A DNA stretch of 64,000 nucleotides from Planctomycetia bacterium (GCA_015075745.1 JABTTW010000001.1:2852001-2916000), one strand, 5' to 3'; shown: positions 48,270 through 59,525, numbered from the stretch's first letter. The notes: a model not told the origin generated them from the letters alone. Translations and numbers: made by a program.

Positions 48270-49712
48270 GTGCTGGATCGGTCTCTTAACATCATTTCGG
48301 AAGTGAAGCATCACTGCGGACTCTTCGGGGTCTTCGGGAGAGCCGACGCGGCCGAACTCGCCTATCTCGGTATTTACGCCCAGCAGCATCGCGGCCAGGA
48401 GGCGGCGGGTATCTGTTCCGTTCGCGCCGGGCGCCTGCATCGACATGCGGCCATGGGCCTGGTGACGCAGGTCTTCGACGAAAAGCGCATGGCCGAGGTC
48501 CGGGGTGATTCGGCGATCGGCCACGTTCGCTATTCGACGACCGGCTCTTGCAGCGTCGCAAACTGCCAGCCGCTTCTGGTGCAGTACGGCGGCGGTCAGG
48601 TCGCGGTCGCGCACAATGGAAATCTGATCAACGCGGCGCAACTGCGACTCGAACGCGAGGCGCAGGGGGCGATTTTTCAGACGACCAGCGACACCGAGGT
48701 GATCGTCCATCTGCTGGCCAGCCCGCAATTCGCAGAGACGCCCGATCCGCTGGCCGCCGTGTTGAGCACGCTCAAGGGGGCCTTTTGTCTGCTCTTTATT
48801 TACCCCGATCGCATCGAGGCGGCGCGCGATCCGTTCGGGCTGCGGCCATTGTGCATCGGTCAGCTCGAGGACGGATGCTATGTCGTCGCCAGCGAGACGA
48901 GCGCTCTGGATATCGTCGATGCCGAATACGTCCGCGACGTGGCGCCCGGGGAGATCGTGACGCTCTCGAAGGACGGCCTGAGTTCGCGCATGTTCGTTGC
49001 ATCCGGCAGCAATCGCCGGGCGCACTGCATCTTCGAGCAGGTTTATTTCGCCGATCCTTCGAGCAACGTATTCGGTCAGAACGTGCACGAGTTTCGCGTC
49101 GCGCTGGGGCGGCAGTTGGCGCGTGAAGCGCCGACCGACGCCGATCTGGTGATTCCCGTTCCGAACTGTGCGCGATGCGCGGCGATCGGCTACAGCGAGG
49201 AGAGCGGGCTTCCGCGGGAGCGCGGTTTTACGACCAGTCATTACAGCGGTCGCAGCTTCATTATGCCGACGCAGCCGCAGCGCGATCTGGCGGTGAAGAT
49301 GAAGCTCAATGTGATTCGCCCGGCGGTCAGGGACAAACGATTGATCGTGGTGGAAGACTCGGTGGTGCGCGGGACGACGACGCGCGGAAAGATGGGGGCG
49401 CTGCGGAAGGCGGGGGCGAAAGAGATTCATCTGCGCGTGGCGAGCCCGCCGATCCGGCATCCGTGCTACTTCGGCATCGACTTCCCCGATCAGAACCAGC
49501 TCATCGCAACCGGCAGGAGCGTCGAGCAGATCCGCGAGTATCTGGAGGTCGATTCTCTGGCGTACCTTTCGCTGGAGGGCATGCTCAAGTGCGGGGCGCA
49601 GGTGCCGGGTGACTATTGCACCGCGTGCTTCTCTGGGAAATACCCGATGCCGGTGAGCGAGCCGCTCGACAAGTTCGGTTTCGAGCGCCGGCCGGAGAAG
49701 GCCCGACACTGA
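48270..49712 (+). CDS. purF: Amidophosphoribosyltransferase (PurF, Fe-S type)
   Basis: A 480-residue enzyme for the first committed step of purine synthesis: PRPP plus glutamine gives phosphoribosylamine. The N-terminal nucleophile Cys is in EVKHHCGLFGVF after a short propeptide. The glutaminase part has GHVRYSTTGSC and AHNGNLIN. The PRPP motif is LIVVEDSVVRGTTTRG. Four cysteines (AHCIFE, HPCYFG and the pair in DYCTACF) match the [4Fe-4S] site of the B. subtilis-type enzyme. The usual PDSGxxAAxGY reads PNCARCAAIGY here. GTG 48270 has GGGGAG 7 bases upstream and gives a 15-residue propeptide; ATG 48183 and TTG 48147 are open upstream. Confidence 0.93.
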   Translation: MLDRSLNIISEVKHHCGLFGVFGRADAAELAYLGIYAQQHRGQEAAGICSVRAGRLHRHAAMGLVTQVFDEKRMAEVRGDSAIGHVRYSTTGSCSVANCQPLLVQYGGGQVAVAHNGNLINAAQLRLEREAQGAIFQTTSDTEVIVHLLASPQFAETPDPLAAVLSTLKGAFCLLFIYPDRIEAARDPFGLRPLCIGQLEDGCYVVASETSALDIVDAEYVRDVAPGEIVTLSKDGLSSRMFVASGSNRRAHCIFEQVYFADPSSNVFGQNVHEFRVALGRQLAREAPTDADLVIPVPNCARCAAIGYSEESGLPRERGFTTSHYSGRSFIMPTQPQRDLAVKMKLNVIRPAVRDKRLIVVEDSVVRGTTTRGKMGALRKAGAKEIHLRVASPPIRHPCYFGIDFPDQNQLIATGRSVEQIREYLEVDSLAYLSLEGMLKCGAQVPGDYCTACFSGKYPMPVSEPLDKFGFERRPEKARH

Positions 49713-49759
49713 GTATTCCACGGCGGGCAGGGGCGCCGGCCGCTACGTCGAGCGATGAT

Positions 49760-50662
49760 TTAACTTTCCGTGATTGATGCGAGCTGGGACTGCTTTGCGG
49801 CGTGGCCGAGGGCGGCCTCGCGAATGATCTGATCGTGGGGAATCTTCGCGCGCTTCAATTGGCAAAGCTGCCTTCGCTGCGCCTTGGCGTATGAGAGGGA
49901 AAAGTTTCCGTTTGGATCTTCCTGCAATACGACCGAGGCGTCGCCCTTGGTGAGGAGGTCGATGATGCGGGCGATTGATTCGGCGTGGTAGCTTTCCACC
50001 AAAGCGCTATCGAGCGAGAACCTCGACAATCGTTCCCAGAAATCGACGCTCCGTCGCCAGGCGTCCTCGGAGGCCAGGAGGTTCATACGCTTGAAGAGAA
50101 ACCGATTCGTCCGAAAGGAAAGCAGGGTCCGCTGAAGCTGCTCACGCAGGAGATGTTCCGGCTCAGGGTAACACCCGCAGAGCGATCGACGCAGTTGCCG
50201 CCAATAGGGTGTGTCGATTCTCGCGTCGGCGCGAATTTCCCAATACAAATGGCCAAAGGAAACGGTCGATCTGCTGACGGCCATCTGGAGGGGCAGGAAC
50301 TTGTTATGGGCGACGGTGTCGGCGGCGAGATGGCTCAGATAGCCATAGGCGAAGGCCTTGCCCTGGTCCGACTCGGCATTTGTCAGGAGCGAAAACCCGG
50401 TCGACCAGCGGTGGCAGACCTGCTTGACCTGGCTCAACTTCTTGGCCAGGACGGTGTCGGTGGCGACGTTGCCGTAGACGAAGAACCTGCGATGACGCGC
50501 GATGAGGGCGGCGATGCCCGCCGGCAGGAGGGCAAGGTGAGACAGGACGTCCGACGCAAGCTTAACGTGGGTCGCGGGCCCCCAGGCCAGGGCGTCGGAG
50601 GTGACGACTAAGATGACAAGAGCCGCAAGAATCACAACGGCTCGGAAGTTGGTGGTTTTCAC
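49760..50662 (-). CDS. Zinc-dependent phospholipase C-like secreted protein
   Basis: A 300-residue protein with a signal peptide (about 1-22) cleaved before WGPATHVKLASDVL, so the mature chain starts with Trp as in zinc phospholipases C. His/Asp metal-ligand candidates follow in VYGNVATDTV, CHRWSTGF, and AYGYLSHLAADTVAHN. This set fits the PF00882-type family often seen in planctomycetes and clostridia. The substrate is not known. The start is GTG 50662 with AGGAAGG at good spacing; the upstream open frame to 50974 overlaps the divergent RDD gene and is not favoured. Confidence 0.82.
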   Translation of the reverse strand: MKTTNFRAVVILAALVILVVTSDALAWGPATHVKLASDVLSHLALLPAGIAALIARHRRFFVYGNVATDTVLAKKLSQVKQVCHRWSTGFSLLTNAESDQGKAFAYGYLSHLAADTVAHNKFLPLQMAVSRSTVSFGHLYWEIRADARIDTPYWRQLRRSLCGCYPEPEHLLREQLQRTLLSFRTNRFLFKRMNLLASEDAWRRSVDFWERLSRFSLDSALVESYHAESIARIIDLLTKGDASVVLQEDPNGNFSLSYAKAQRRQLCQLKRAKIPHDQIIREAALGHAAKQSQLASITES

Positions 50663-50836
50663 GGCGATCCCTTCCTGGGATGCTGACAGCCGCATTTGGC
50701 GGGCTGTCTGATGTCCTGCGCGATTGTAGCTGCCCCGGATGGCCGATTGCAATTCCACGCTTTCGAATTGATCGGCCCGCGGGCGACGGAACTTGCGGCA
50801 CTGGAGCCGATCGCCGCGCACCGATAAAACACGGTT

Positions 50837-51433
50837 ATGCCCGATCTCGGCCAGCACGTTGTATTCGCCCCTCAGAGCTACGCCTCGATTCCCCGTCGAA
50901 TCATAGCGGCCGCCATCGACGTCGCCCTTTTGCTTTGCGTCCTTACCGGCGCGGGGGTCGTACTTCAGGCCCAATACGTGCCCAATGAGGTCATTGTGAT
51001 GCCGCGTTCGGCGGAGAAGCAGCGGCTGATCAACAAATATATGAGGCCCGTCCAGTTACCTACGGTTGTCGGCTGGTTTTTGTTCTGTGGGGCGTACCAC
51101 GTTGTTCCGCGGCGGCTTGGCGTCGGCACGCTCGGTTATCTCGTCGCCGGCGTCCGTATCGTTGACGGGTTCGGGCATGCGCCGGGGTGGAAACAGCTTT
51201 TTAAGCGATTTGTTCTTGGCGTGCCGTTTGTCGGATTTTTCGGCATGGCGTATTTGACGTGCGCACAGAACCCGCGTCGACAGGCGTTTCACGATCGGTG
51301 GAGCGGGACGTGGGTCGTGCGCCGGTCGGCCGTGTCCGAGGGACCGGCGAAGCCGGCGTATCAGACGAAGCTGCTGGGCCCGGTGCTGCTGACTTATCTT
51401 GATCTTGAACCGCTGGAGGGCGGCGGCGGCTGA
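50837..51433 (+). CDS. RDD family membrane protein
   Basis: A 198-residue membrane protein. The RDD hallmark is present: IPRRIIAAAIDVALLL (Arg and Asp in the first helix, about 18-33), then RRLGVGTLGYLVAGVRIVDG and a third helix LFKRFVLGVPFVGFFGMAYL. The conserved end HDRWSGTWVV (about 151-160) is also there. RDD proteins are small polytopic proteins of uncertain, sometimes antiporter-like, function. No clear ribosome site. Its stop lies 10 bases before the displaced asnS 3' end. Confidence 0.85.
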   Translation: MPDLGQHVVFAPQSYASIPRRIIAAAIDVALLLCVLTGAGVVLQAQYVPNEVIVMPRSAEKQRLINKYMRPVQLPTVVGWFLFCGAYHVVPRRLGVGTLGYLVAGVRIVDGFGHAPGWKQLFKRFVLGVPFVGFFGMAYLTCAQNPRRQAFHDRWSGTWVVRRSAVSEGPAKPAYQTKLLGPVLLTYLDLEPLEGGGG

Positions 51434-51443
51434 GCGTCGGCGG

Positions 51444-51556
51444 CTAGGGATAGAACCTTCCCATCATGCGCGGGAAGGGGATGGTCTCGCGGATGTGCCC
51501 AGAGGCCGCAGAGCCAGGCGAGGGTTCGTTCGACGCCGAGGCCGCCGTGGGAAGTG
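51444..51556 (-). pseudogene. Displaced, decayed 3' end of asnS
   Basis: About 113 bases match the 3' end of the intact asnS at 53366-53485. The terminal codons still spell GRFYP then stop, but with synonymous differences (TTC, TAT, CCC against TTT, TAC, CCG). One base is inserted, giving cacatccgc an altered frame, and six bases (Gly-Phe codons) are missing. Similarity fades near 51556. Together with the intact end it brackets the ImmA-PIN pair. Confidence 0.85.
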
Positions 51557-51591
51557 GCGCATTGCATCGAACGTCATGGATCCAACAACAG

Positions 51592-52095
51592 TCATGTCGT
51601 GCTCGGACTCAGCACAAACCGCACACCTTGAAGCCTCAGCAACGCGTACGGCGTCATGCTCTTGACGCCGACGCCAGCGCACGCGTCCGGCACCTTGATC
51701 TTCTTCTTGCTTGGTGTCGTTGCCGGCTTCTCCAGCGTAACGACAGTGTGGGCGCCCGCGAGCGCTTGCGCAATCAGAAACGAGTCCGCCACGTCGAGGA
51801 ACTCGTTGTACGCAGCGGCGTGAAAGCCGGATGTCAATGCCCAATGGCTCACCCGCTGAAAGGCGTCGCTAAAGGTGGCGTCAGGTCGGAGAAAGAAGCC
51901 ATTGGGAAGAGTGGCTGCCCAGGCGCTCAGGTCATCCTGCTGCGCGCCAAGTTCGTCGGCCACGCGCTCAATCGAGCGGATAGTACTGGCGTTGGCCTCG
52001 CGCATGAGCCATTCCCAATAACCCGGGCAAAAATCCAAGCCGTAGAAGCGACGTTTTGCCTCGATGAATACCCCGGTATCGAGCAGATAGGCCAT
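51592..52095 (-). CDS. PIN-domain toxin-like protein (DUF4411)
   Basis: A 167-residue protein. It starts YLLDTGVFIEAKRRFYGLDF, the DUF4411-type PIN opening with the first acidic residue. Later acidic residues are in DELGAQQDDLSAW, and a conserved VADSFLIAQALAGAHTVVTL (about 117-136) carries the Asp of the active site. VPDACAGVGVKSMTP is typical of the family. PIN proteins are metal-dependent RNases. Its ATG overlaps the stop of the ImmA-like gene (TAATG), so the pair is translationally coupled, as in toxin-antitoxin operons. Confidence 0.87.
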   Translation of the reverse strand: MAYLLDTGVFIEAKRRFYGLDFCPGYWEWLMREANASTIRSIERVADELGAQQDDLSAWAATLPNGFFLRPDATFSDAFQRVSHWALTSGFHAAAYNEFLDVADSFLIAQALAGAHTVVTLEKPATTPSKKKIKVPDACAGVGVKSMTPYALLRLQGVRFVLSPSTT

Positions 52096-53291
52096 TAGAC
52101 CGGCCCCCCGCTCAGGTACTTGGCCATGCCGAGGCGCTCGCCGAGCGTTTCCAGCGTGCGGACGTTGCGACAGCCCAGTAGGCGGAATGCCTCCGTGAAG
52201 GTTGACCGACCCTCCCAAGTGCTGGCGATTACGGCTGTAGCGAATCGCGTGCTGAGGCGGAACCTCGCCGTAGCATAGTAGTTCCCGCCAGTGCCGCCTT
52301 CACCGGACTCTTCCCGAGCAGCTATCAGCGCGCTCAGTCGTGCAGATTCTCTGCGATAGGCGCGGTCGTGTTCCTCACGCGTCAGGCGTCCGGCGTCGAG
52401 CATGCGACGCAAGACGACCAGCGTACTGACCCTATAGATGTCGGCGAGACGCCCCGCTTCGCGGAACAACTCGGCGCGTGGACGCAGTGCCGCCCTGAAC
52501 CCGGCGAGCGGCGCCAGCACCTCAGCGGCGACGGCGTTGCACCAGCGTTCGACCTCGAAGTGCGTGTTCGGCGAAATGGAGACGTCAGATATGCCGGATT
52601 CACCCGTCCAAATGTGTGCTAACTCGTGAATGAGCGTGAAGAGCTGGGCGGCCTTGGTGTCGGTACCGTTCACGAAGACTAGTGGCGCGAAGGGATCGAC
52701 CAGCGCGAAGCCGCGAAACTCCTCAGGATCAAGTCGTCGACGGGTGTTGGCGCCGACGTAGCCGCTCACCATTACCAAGACGCCTAGTGCGTCCACTCGT
52801 TCGAGCACAATGCGAAGGGCGTCGGCGTTCGTGCGGGCGACTACGCCGAGCGGCTCAAACAAACCAAGCGCATCGCGAATGCTCGAGGCGGTACGAGCAA
52901 TATCGGCACCCAATCGCACGGAATTCACGAATACGAGTGGCTCCTCGCCCATCAACTGGGCATGCTCTCGGTACCATTCCTGTCGTTGCTGGCACATGTA
53001 GATCGTGTCGAGCAGTTCGGGACTGGGCCTTGCAAAATCCGCGCCTGGCATCGTCCGAAAGTCAGGGATGGGGATCCGCTCGACCGGAGGCTCGGTTAGA
53101 AAGAAGTAACCGAAGGGTGCATGTGTCGCCTTGGCGAATTCCTCAAGCTGCTTGAGAGTAGGCTGGCTGTCGCCCCTTAGCCATTCGGCGAGCTTCGGGA
53201 ATTTTGCACGGAAATCCACAAGCGAACGGCGCGAGCGCTCCATCGCCCATTTCAGGACACTTGCGCTGACACTAATGCGGACCATGGCCAT
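52095..53291 (-). CDS. ImmA/IrrE metallopeptidase with XRE-like N-terminus (antitoxin-like)
   Basis: A 398-residue protein. Residues of about 8-75 form a degenerate helix-turn-helix (SVLKWAMERSRRSLVDFRAK, then QPTLKQLEEFAKATHAPFGY). The zinc-protease motif HELAHIW (about 219-225) follows FVNGTDTKAAQLFTLI. More helices and an extra C-terminal domain (about 300-398) complete it. This architecture pairs with DUF4411 PIN proteins as a toxin-antitoxin module. A second ATG two codons downstream is possible. GGGAG lies just before the start. Confidence 0.88.
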   Translation of the reverse strand: MAMVRISVSASVLKWAMERSRRSLVDFRAKFPKLAEWLRGDSQPTLKQLEEFAKATHAPFGYFFLTEPPVERIPIPDFRTMPGADFARPSPELLDTIYMCQQRQEWYREHAQLMGEEPLVFVNSVRLGADIARTASSIRDALGLFEPLGVVARTNADALRIVLERVDALGVLVMVSGYVGANTRRRLDPEEFRGFALVDPFAPLVFVNGTDTKAAQLFTLIHELAHIWTGESGISDVSISPNTHFEVERWCNAVAAEVLAPLAGFRAALRPRAELFREAGRLADIYRVSTLVVLRRMLDAGRLTREEHDRAYRRESARLSALIAAREESGEGGTGGNYYATARFRLSTRFATAVIASTWEGRSTFTEAFRLLGCRNVRTLETLGERLGMAKYLSGGPV

Positions 53292-53365
53292 CGTGCTCCC
53301 TTAGACTAATACTCTATCGTCGACTGATCCTCCTAGGCCTCCAGGGTCTCTGGAATCAATATACG

Positions 53366-54868
53366 CTACGGGTAAAACCTTCCCATCATGCGCGGGAAGG
53401 GGATGGTCTCGCGGATGTGTTTGAGGCCGCAGAGCCAGGCGAGGGTTCGTTCGACGCCGAGGCCGAAGCCGCCGTGGGGGACGGTGCCGTAGCGGCGGAG
53501 GTCGAGGTACCACTCGTAGTCGGCGGGGCTGAGGCCTTCTTCGTTGATGCGCTCGAGCAGCACGTCGAGGTCGTCTTCGCGCTGCGAGCCGCCGATGATC
53601 TCGCCGTAGCCGTCGGGTGCGAGCAGGTCGACGTTGTTGCAGCGCGTGGGGTCGTCAGCGTTGCGCTTCATGTAGAAGGCCTTGCACTCGCGGGGGTAGT
53701 GCGTGACGAAGCAGGGGCGCTCGTGAAGGCGGCTGATGATCGTCTCGTCGCTGCCGCCGAGGTCGCCGCCGCCGTCGAAGTTCGCGGCGAGCTGCATGTG
53801 GTGGGGGATGTTCTGCACCTCGACTTCGAGGTCGCCGAGTTCATCGCGCAGGTCGTGAATCTCGGCGACGAGCTTGTCCTTCTCCCACTGCTTGATGCCC
53901 TGGGACTTTTCCTTCGCCTCCTTCTCGGCGATCAGACCCTTCACCTCTGCCACGCGGGCGGTCTTGGTCGTCAGGTCTCGCTCCAGTAGCTCCTTCGCCT
54001 TTGGACCACGGAGAATGTCGGCGGCCTCCTTGTGGGTGATGCGGTTGAAGGGCTTTTGCACCTTTTCCAGTGCGGCGATGTCGCGGCCGAGGAACTCAAG
54101 GTCAGGGCGATGATCGCGGAGGATGCGCTGGACGATGGAGCAGATGAAATCCTCGGCGACTTCAATGACGCCGTCGAGATCGGCGTAGGCGATTTCCGGC
54201 TCGACCATCCAGAACTCGGTGAGGTGGCGGCGGGTCTTGCTCTTCTCGGCGCGGAAGGTGGGGCCGAAGCAATAGACCTTGCCGAAGGCCATGCAGGCGG
54301 CCTCGACGTAGAGCTGGCCGGTCTGGGCGAGGTAGACCGGCTCGCCGAAGTAGTCGACGGTGAAGAGGGTCTGGGCGCCTTCGCCGGCGGCGGGCGCGAA
54401 AATGGGGGTGTCGATCAGGGTGAAGCCGTTGCGGTTGAAGTAGCCGCGAATCTCATCGACGAGCGTCGCGCGGATGCGAAGGATGTGCCACTGCCTGCGG
54501 CTGCGAAAGTGCAGGTGGCGGTTTTTCATGAGAAATTCGATGCCGTGGGGCTTGGGGGTGATGGGGTAGTCCACGCTTTCGCCGAGGACTTCCAGGGCGG
54601 TGACATCGATCTCGTGGCCGCCGATCTGCTTTTCGTTGGCGCGGACGAGGCCGGTGACACGGATGGAGGACTCTTGTCCGAGGCGGCGGGCGTTTTCGAA
54701 AAAGCTCTCGGTGGTCTCATTCTTGGCGACGACGCACTGGCAAAGGCCGCTGCCGTCGCGGACGACGAGAAAGGCGATCTTGCCGGAGTCGCGGCGGTTG
54801 TAGAGCCAGCCCTGGAGGGTGACGGTTTGGCCGACGTGTTGGTGGAGGTCTTTGATCAGTGCGGTCAT
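53366..54868 (-). CDS. asnS: Asparaginyl-tRNA synthetase
   Basis: A 500-residue class IIb synthetase. An OB-fold anticodon domain (TLQGWLYNRRDSGKIAFLVV, about 17-36) is followed by motif 1 near IRATLVDEIRGYFN, motif 2 FRAEKSKTRRHLTEFWMVEP, and motif 3 GGFGLGVERTLAWLCGLKHI. There is an unusual insertion of about 70 residues at about 288-360, a charged coiled coil (ELLERDLTTKTARVAEVKGL) between KPFNRITHKEAADIL and GGDLGGSDE. The end is shared with the decayed copy at 51444. ATG 54868 fits the family; AAGGAG lies 12 bases upstream. An ATG at 54895 is also open. Confidence 0.93.
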   Translation of the reverse strand: MTALIKDLHQHVGQTVTLQGWLYNRRDSGKIAFLVVRDGSGLCQCVVAKNETTESFFENARRLGQESSIRVTGLVRANEKQIGGHEIDVTALEVLGESVDYPITPKPHGIEFLMKNRHLHFRSRRQWHILRIRATLVDEIRGYFNRNGFTLIDTPIFAPAAGEGAQTLFTVDYFGEPVYLAQTGQLYVEAACMAFGKVYCFGPTFRAEKSKTRRHLTEFWMVEPEIAYADLDGVIEVAEDFICSIVQRILRDHRPDLEFLGRDIAALEKVQKPFNRITHKEAADILRGPKAKELLERDLTTKTARVAEVKGLIAEKEAKEKSQGIKQWEKDKLVAEIHDLRDELGDLEVEVQNIPHHMQLAANFDGGGDLGGSDETIISRLHERPCFVTHYPRECKAFYMKRNADDPTRCNNVDLLAPDGYGEIIGGSQREDDLDVLLERINEEGLSPADYEWYLDLRRYGTVPHGGFGLGVERTLAWLCGLKHIRETIPFPRMMGRFYP

Positions 54869-55493
54869 CTGGCGATTCGACTCCTTGTTCGACATCTGGA
54901 ATAGCGGGCGGCTGGCGGCCGAACATTTCGTGATTGTCGTTGACTGCGGCGATAGTCTGAAAAGTAACCGAGTATAATGTAACGGAATCGCACCGTGGGG
55001 CGAGGCGTTGTGATACTGCGTTCCGCGCTTCCCTCCTATCATGGATTGCTGGAAGTTGGGAATCCTTTTGTCGGGGGCGGCGGGGTCACGGTCGATTTCG
55101 CGCCGGCGGCGTTGTATCTCTTAATACTGGGTGGGCTCGTCGGAGTCAGGCGGAGAAAGTTGATTGGGCGTCTCTCTGCGTAGGCTGTTCTACGGCTTTG
55201 CGGGCGGGACGTCTGCGGCGACGCGGCGGGGGACCGAAGTTTCCGGCAATCGGCAGGAGATTGATCGCTCCGCAATTCGGGTGCGATCGCGCGGGTGAAT
55301 TACCGCTACTCCTGTCGCGGCAAGACTTTATGTGTCGCCGTCGGTTGACTCTGGAGTACCAGTCCGATATTATTCAATAGAGGCCAACGTTTTGTTATCT
55401 GAACGATGGGCCACGCCCTCGCCGATCAAGGGTTGACGCCGCCGAATCGGCTAACGTCCACGCGATCGCGCTTAAAGAATCAGGGAGTCAGAC
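54869..55493. other. Intergenic region with a possible sorting-tail remnant
   Basis: Between asnS (-) and prkA (+). At about 55078-55183 a short + frame reads FAPAALYLLILGGLVGVRRR, like the hydrophobic helix and Arg cluster of a PEP-CTERM-type tail but without the PEP motif or a gene body. It may be the remains of a lost surface-protein gene. Otherwise nothing is recognised. Confidence 0.4.
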
Positions 55494-57554
<2,061 letters not shown>

Positions 57555-57564
57555 CCGGCGCGGT

Positions 57565-57966
57565 TTATCTCAGGAAGAGCAGTCCGACGGCCCAGCGAAT
57601 CACCAGGCAGTAGAGCAGGGTGAGCAGGACGTAGAAGCCGACCCGAAGGGCGGATTCGACGTCGGTGGGGGCCAGCCCGCGACGCTTGGTTCCGCGCATG
57701 AGTTCGAGGACGGCTTCGGCGGGCACGTGTCCGTGCTCGTATTCGACGCCGCGGATGATCAGATTTGCCTCGGTGGGCAGGATGGCCAGGCGGCGTGCAA
57801 AGCGCACGAGCGCTCTGCGGCGCGAGAACGTCAGGCGGTTCTCGGCGACCTCCCCTTTGACCATTTCCCTGAACAAGCGACGATTTGCGATACGCTTCGC
57901 GTCCGCCGCGGCATCGCCGCCCGACAGCGCGGTCTCGAGCGTTCCGTCCAACAGTTTGTGCCTCAT
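57565..57966 (-). CDS. Small tail-anchored protein, unknown function
   Basis: A 133-residue protein. It is helical and charged for residues of about 1-105 (RRLFREMVKGEVAENRLTFS, then RALVRFARRLAILPTEANLI). It ends with one hydrophobic helix, VGFYVLLTLLYCLVIRWAVG (about 108-127), so it is probably a C-terminally anchored inner-membrane protein. No family is recognised. A GGGGGG run precedes the ATG by about 7 bases. It converges on prkA, with 10 bases between stops. Confidence 0.72.
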   Translation of the reverse strand: MRHKLLDGTLETALSGGDAAADAKRIANRRLFREMVKGEVAENRLTFSRRRALVRFARRLAILPTEANLIIRGVEYEHGHVPAEAVLELMRGTKRRGLAPTDVESALRVGFYVLLTLLYCLVIRWAVGLLFLR

Positions 57967-58223
57967 GAGTGACCCCCCTAACCAACGATAGGGCCGCAGG
58001 CCGGCGGGAATCCAGTTGACGGGCGCTCAAAAAAACTCCCCGGGAGGCGGCGTTTACGGACCGAAGTTGCGAGTCGTTTGTCACCGGGGCGGTGCGGCCT
58101 TATTATCAGTCTCGATTATCAGACGAGGACACTCCGGCCCCGGCAACCATTGCTCGGTGTGATTCGGCTTCTCGTTTTACTTCGGAGCTCTGGTTGATGC
58201 GTGACATAACACGACGAGATTGA

Positions 58224-59525
58224 ATGCACCGGCACCCCGACCTACCTGAAGCGTTTGCGAAACTGGGGCTGGAAGCGCCGATTCTCCGCGCGCTGGTGGA
58301 TATGGGATTCACCGAGCCGTCGCCCATTCAGATCGCCCTCATCCCACATGTGCTGGCCGGCAAGGACGTCCTGGGGCAGGCCAAGACCGGAACCGGGAAA
58401 ACCGCGGCGTTCGGGATGCCCACATTGCAGATGATCGACCCGACAGGGCGAATGCAATTGCTGGTTCTGACTCCCACCCGGGAGCTTGCGGCCCAGGTCG
58501 TGGGCGAGTTTCGCAGAATCGCCAAATACACGGAGATCCATTGCGTGCCGGTGTACGGCGGGACGAGCATGAAGGAGCAGCTTCACCTTCTGGGTCGAAA
58601 GCCGCATGTCGTGGTCGGCACGCCGGGACGGGTGATGGATGTTCTTCAGCGAAGGGCCTTGACGCTGGACTCGCTTCGATTCGCGGTGCTGGACGAAGTC
58701 GATCGCATGCTGGACATCGGTTTTCGCGACGACATACGCCGGATTCTCGGGCAGGTGAAGCATGCTCACCAGACCGTCTTCGTCTCGGCGACCATTGACG
58801 ACGAGATCAAGAGGCTGACCAAGCAGTACATGCACGATCCGGTGGAGATCAACGTCTCCGAGGACGTGATGACCGTCGAATTGGTGGAGCAGTGGTACTG
58901 CGTGGTCGATCCGTGGGACAAGTTTCGACTTCTCAAGCTGCTGCTGGAGCAGGAAAAGCCCAAGCTGGCGATCATCTTTTGCAATACCAAGCACGGCGCG
59001 CGCAAGCTCGCACAGCGGCTGCATGCGGCGGGCATGGAGGCTCGCGAGATTCACGGCGACCTCGTCCAGCAGAAGCGCGAGAAGATCATGGAGCGCTTCC
59101 GCAAGCATCAGATCCCGCTGCTGGTCGCCACCGATCTGGCGGCGCGCGGCATCGACGTTCACGAGATCACCCACATCATCAATTACGATCTGCCCCAGGA
59201 CATTCAGGTCTATGTGCACCGCGTCGGCCGCACGGCACGCATGGGCGCAAGCGGCAAGGCCTACACTTTTGTGACGCGCGAAGAGGGCCCCGATCTCACC
59301 AAGATCGAGATGATGATCAATAAGCAGCTTATTAAGCTGGATATTCCCGGGTTTGAGCCGCGCGTCGCGCCGGATTCTGTCCCCGGGCCGGGCCAGTCCG
59401 CGGGCTCCTCGCCTCAACCCGCATCGGCATCCACGCCCGCCTCGCCGAGCACAGCCGTTTCCGCACCGCCTGCTCCGACGCACTACACCGGCAAGGTTCC
59501 CTTGTCGCGTCGCAAGCGGCGATAA
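58224..59525 (+). CDS. DEAD-box RNA helicase (DEVD variant)
   Basis: A 433-residue ATP-dependent RNA helicase. Motifs in order: Q motif PSPIQIALIP, I AKTGTGKT (53-60), Ia PTRELA, TPGR, II VLDEVD (157-160 reads DEVD in place of DEAD), III SAT, IV IIFCNTKHGA, V ATDLAARGID, VI HRVGRTARMG. The C-terminal tail is Pro/Ala/Ser-rich then basic (SRRKRR), common in CsdA/RhlE-like RNA-binding tails. Likely roles are ribosome assembly and RNA unwinding at low temperature. No ribosome site is seen before the ATG. Confidence 0.92.
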   Translation: MHRHPDLPEAFAKLGLEAPILRALVDMGFTEPSPIQIALIPHVLAGKDVLGQAKTGTGKTAAFGMPTLQMIDPTGRMQLLVLTPTRELAAQVVGEFRRIAKYTEIHCVPVYGGTSMKEQLHLLGRKPHVVVGTPGRVMDVLQRRALTLDSLRFAVLDEVDRMLDIGFRDDIRRILGQVKHAHQTVFVSATIDDEIKRLTKQYMHDPVEINVSEDVMTVELVEQWYCVVDPWDKFRLLKLLLEQEKPKLAIIFCNTKHGARKLAQRLHAAGMEAREIHGDLVQQKREKIMERFRKHQIPLLVATDLAARGIDVHEITHIINYDLPQDIQVYVHRVGRTARMGASGKAYTFVTREEGPDLTKIEMMINKQLIKLDIPGFEPRVAPDSVPGPGQSAGSSPQPASASTPASPSTAVSAPPAPTHYTGKVPLSRRKRR

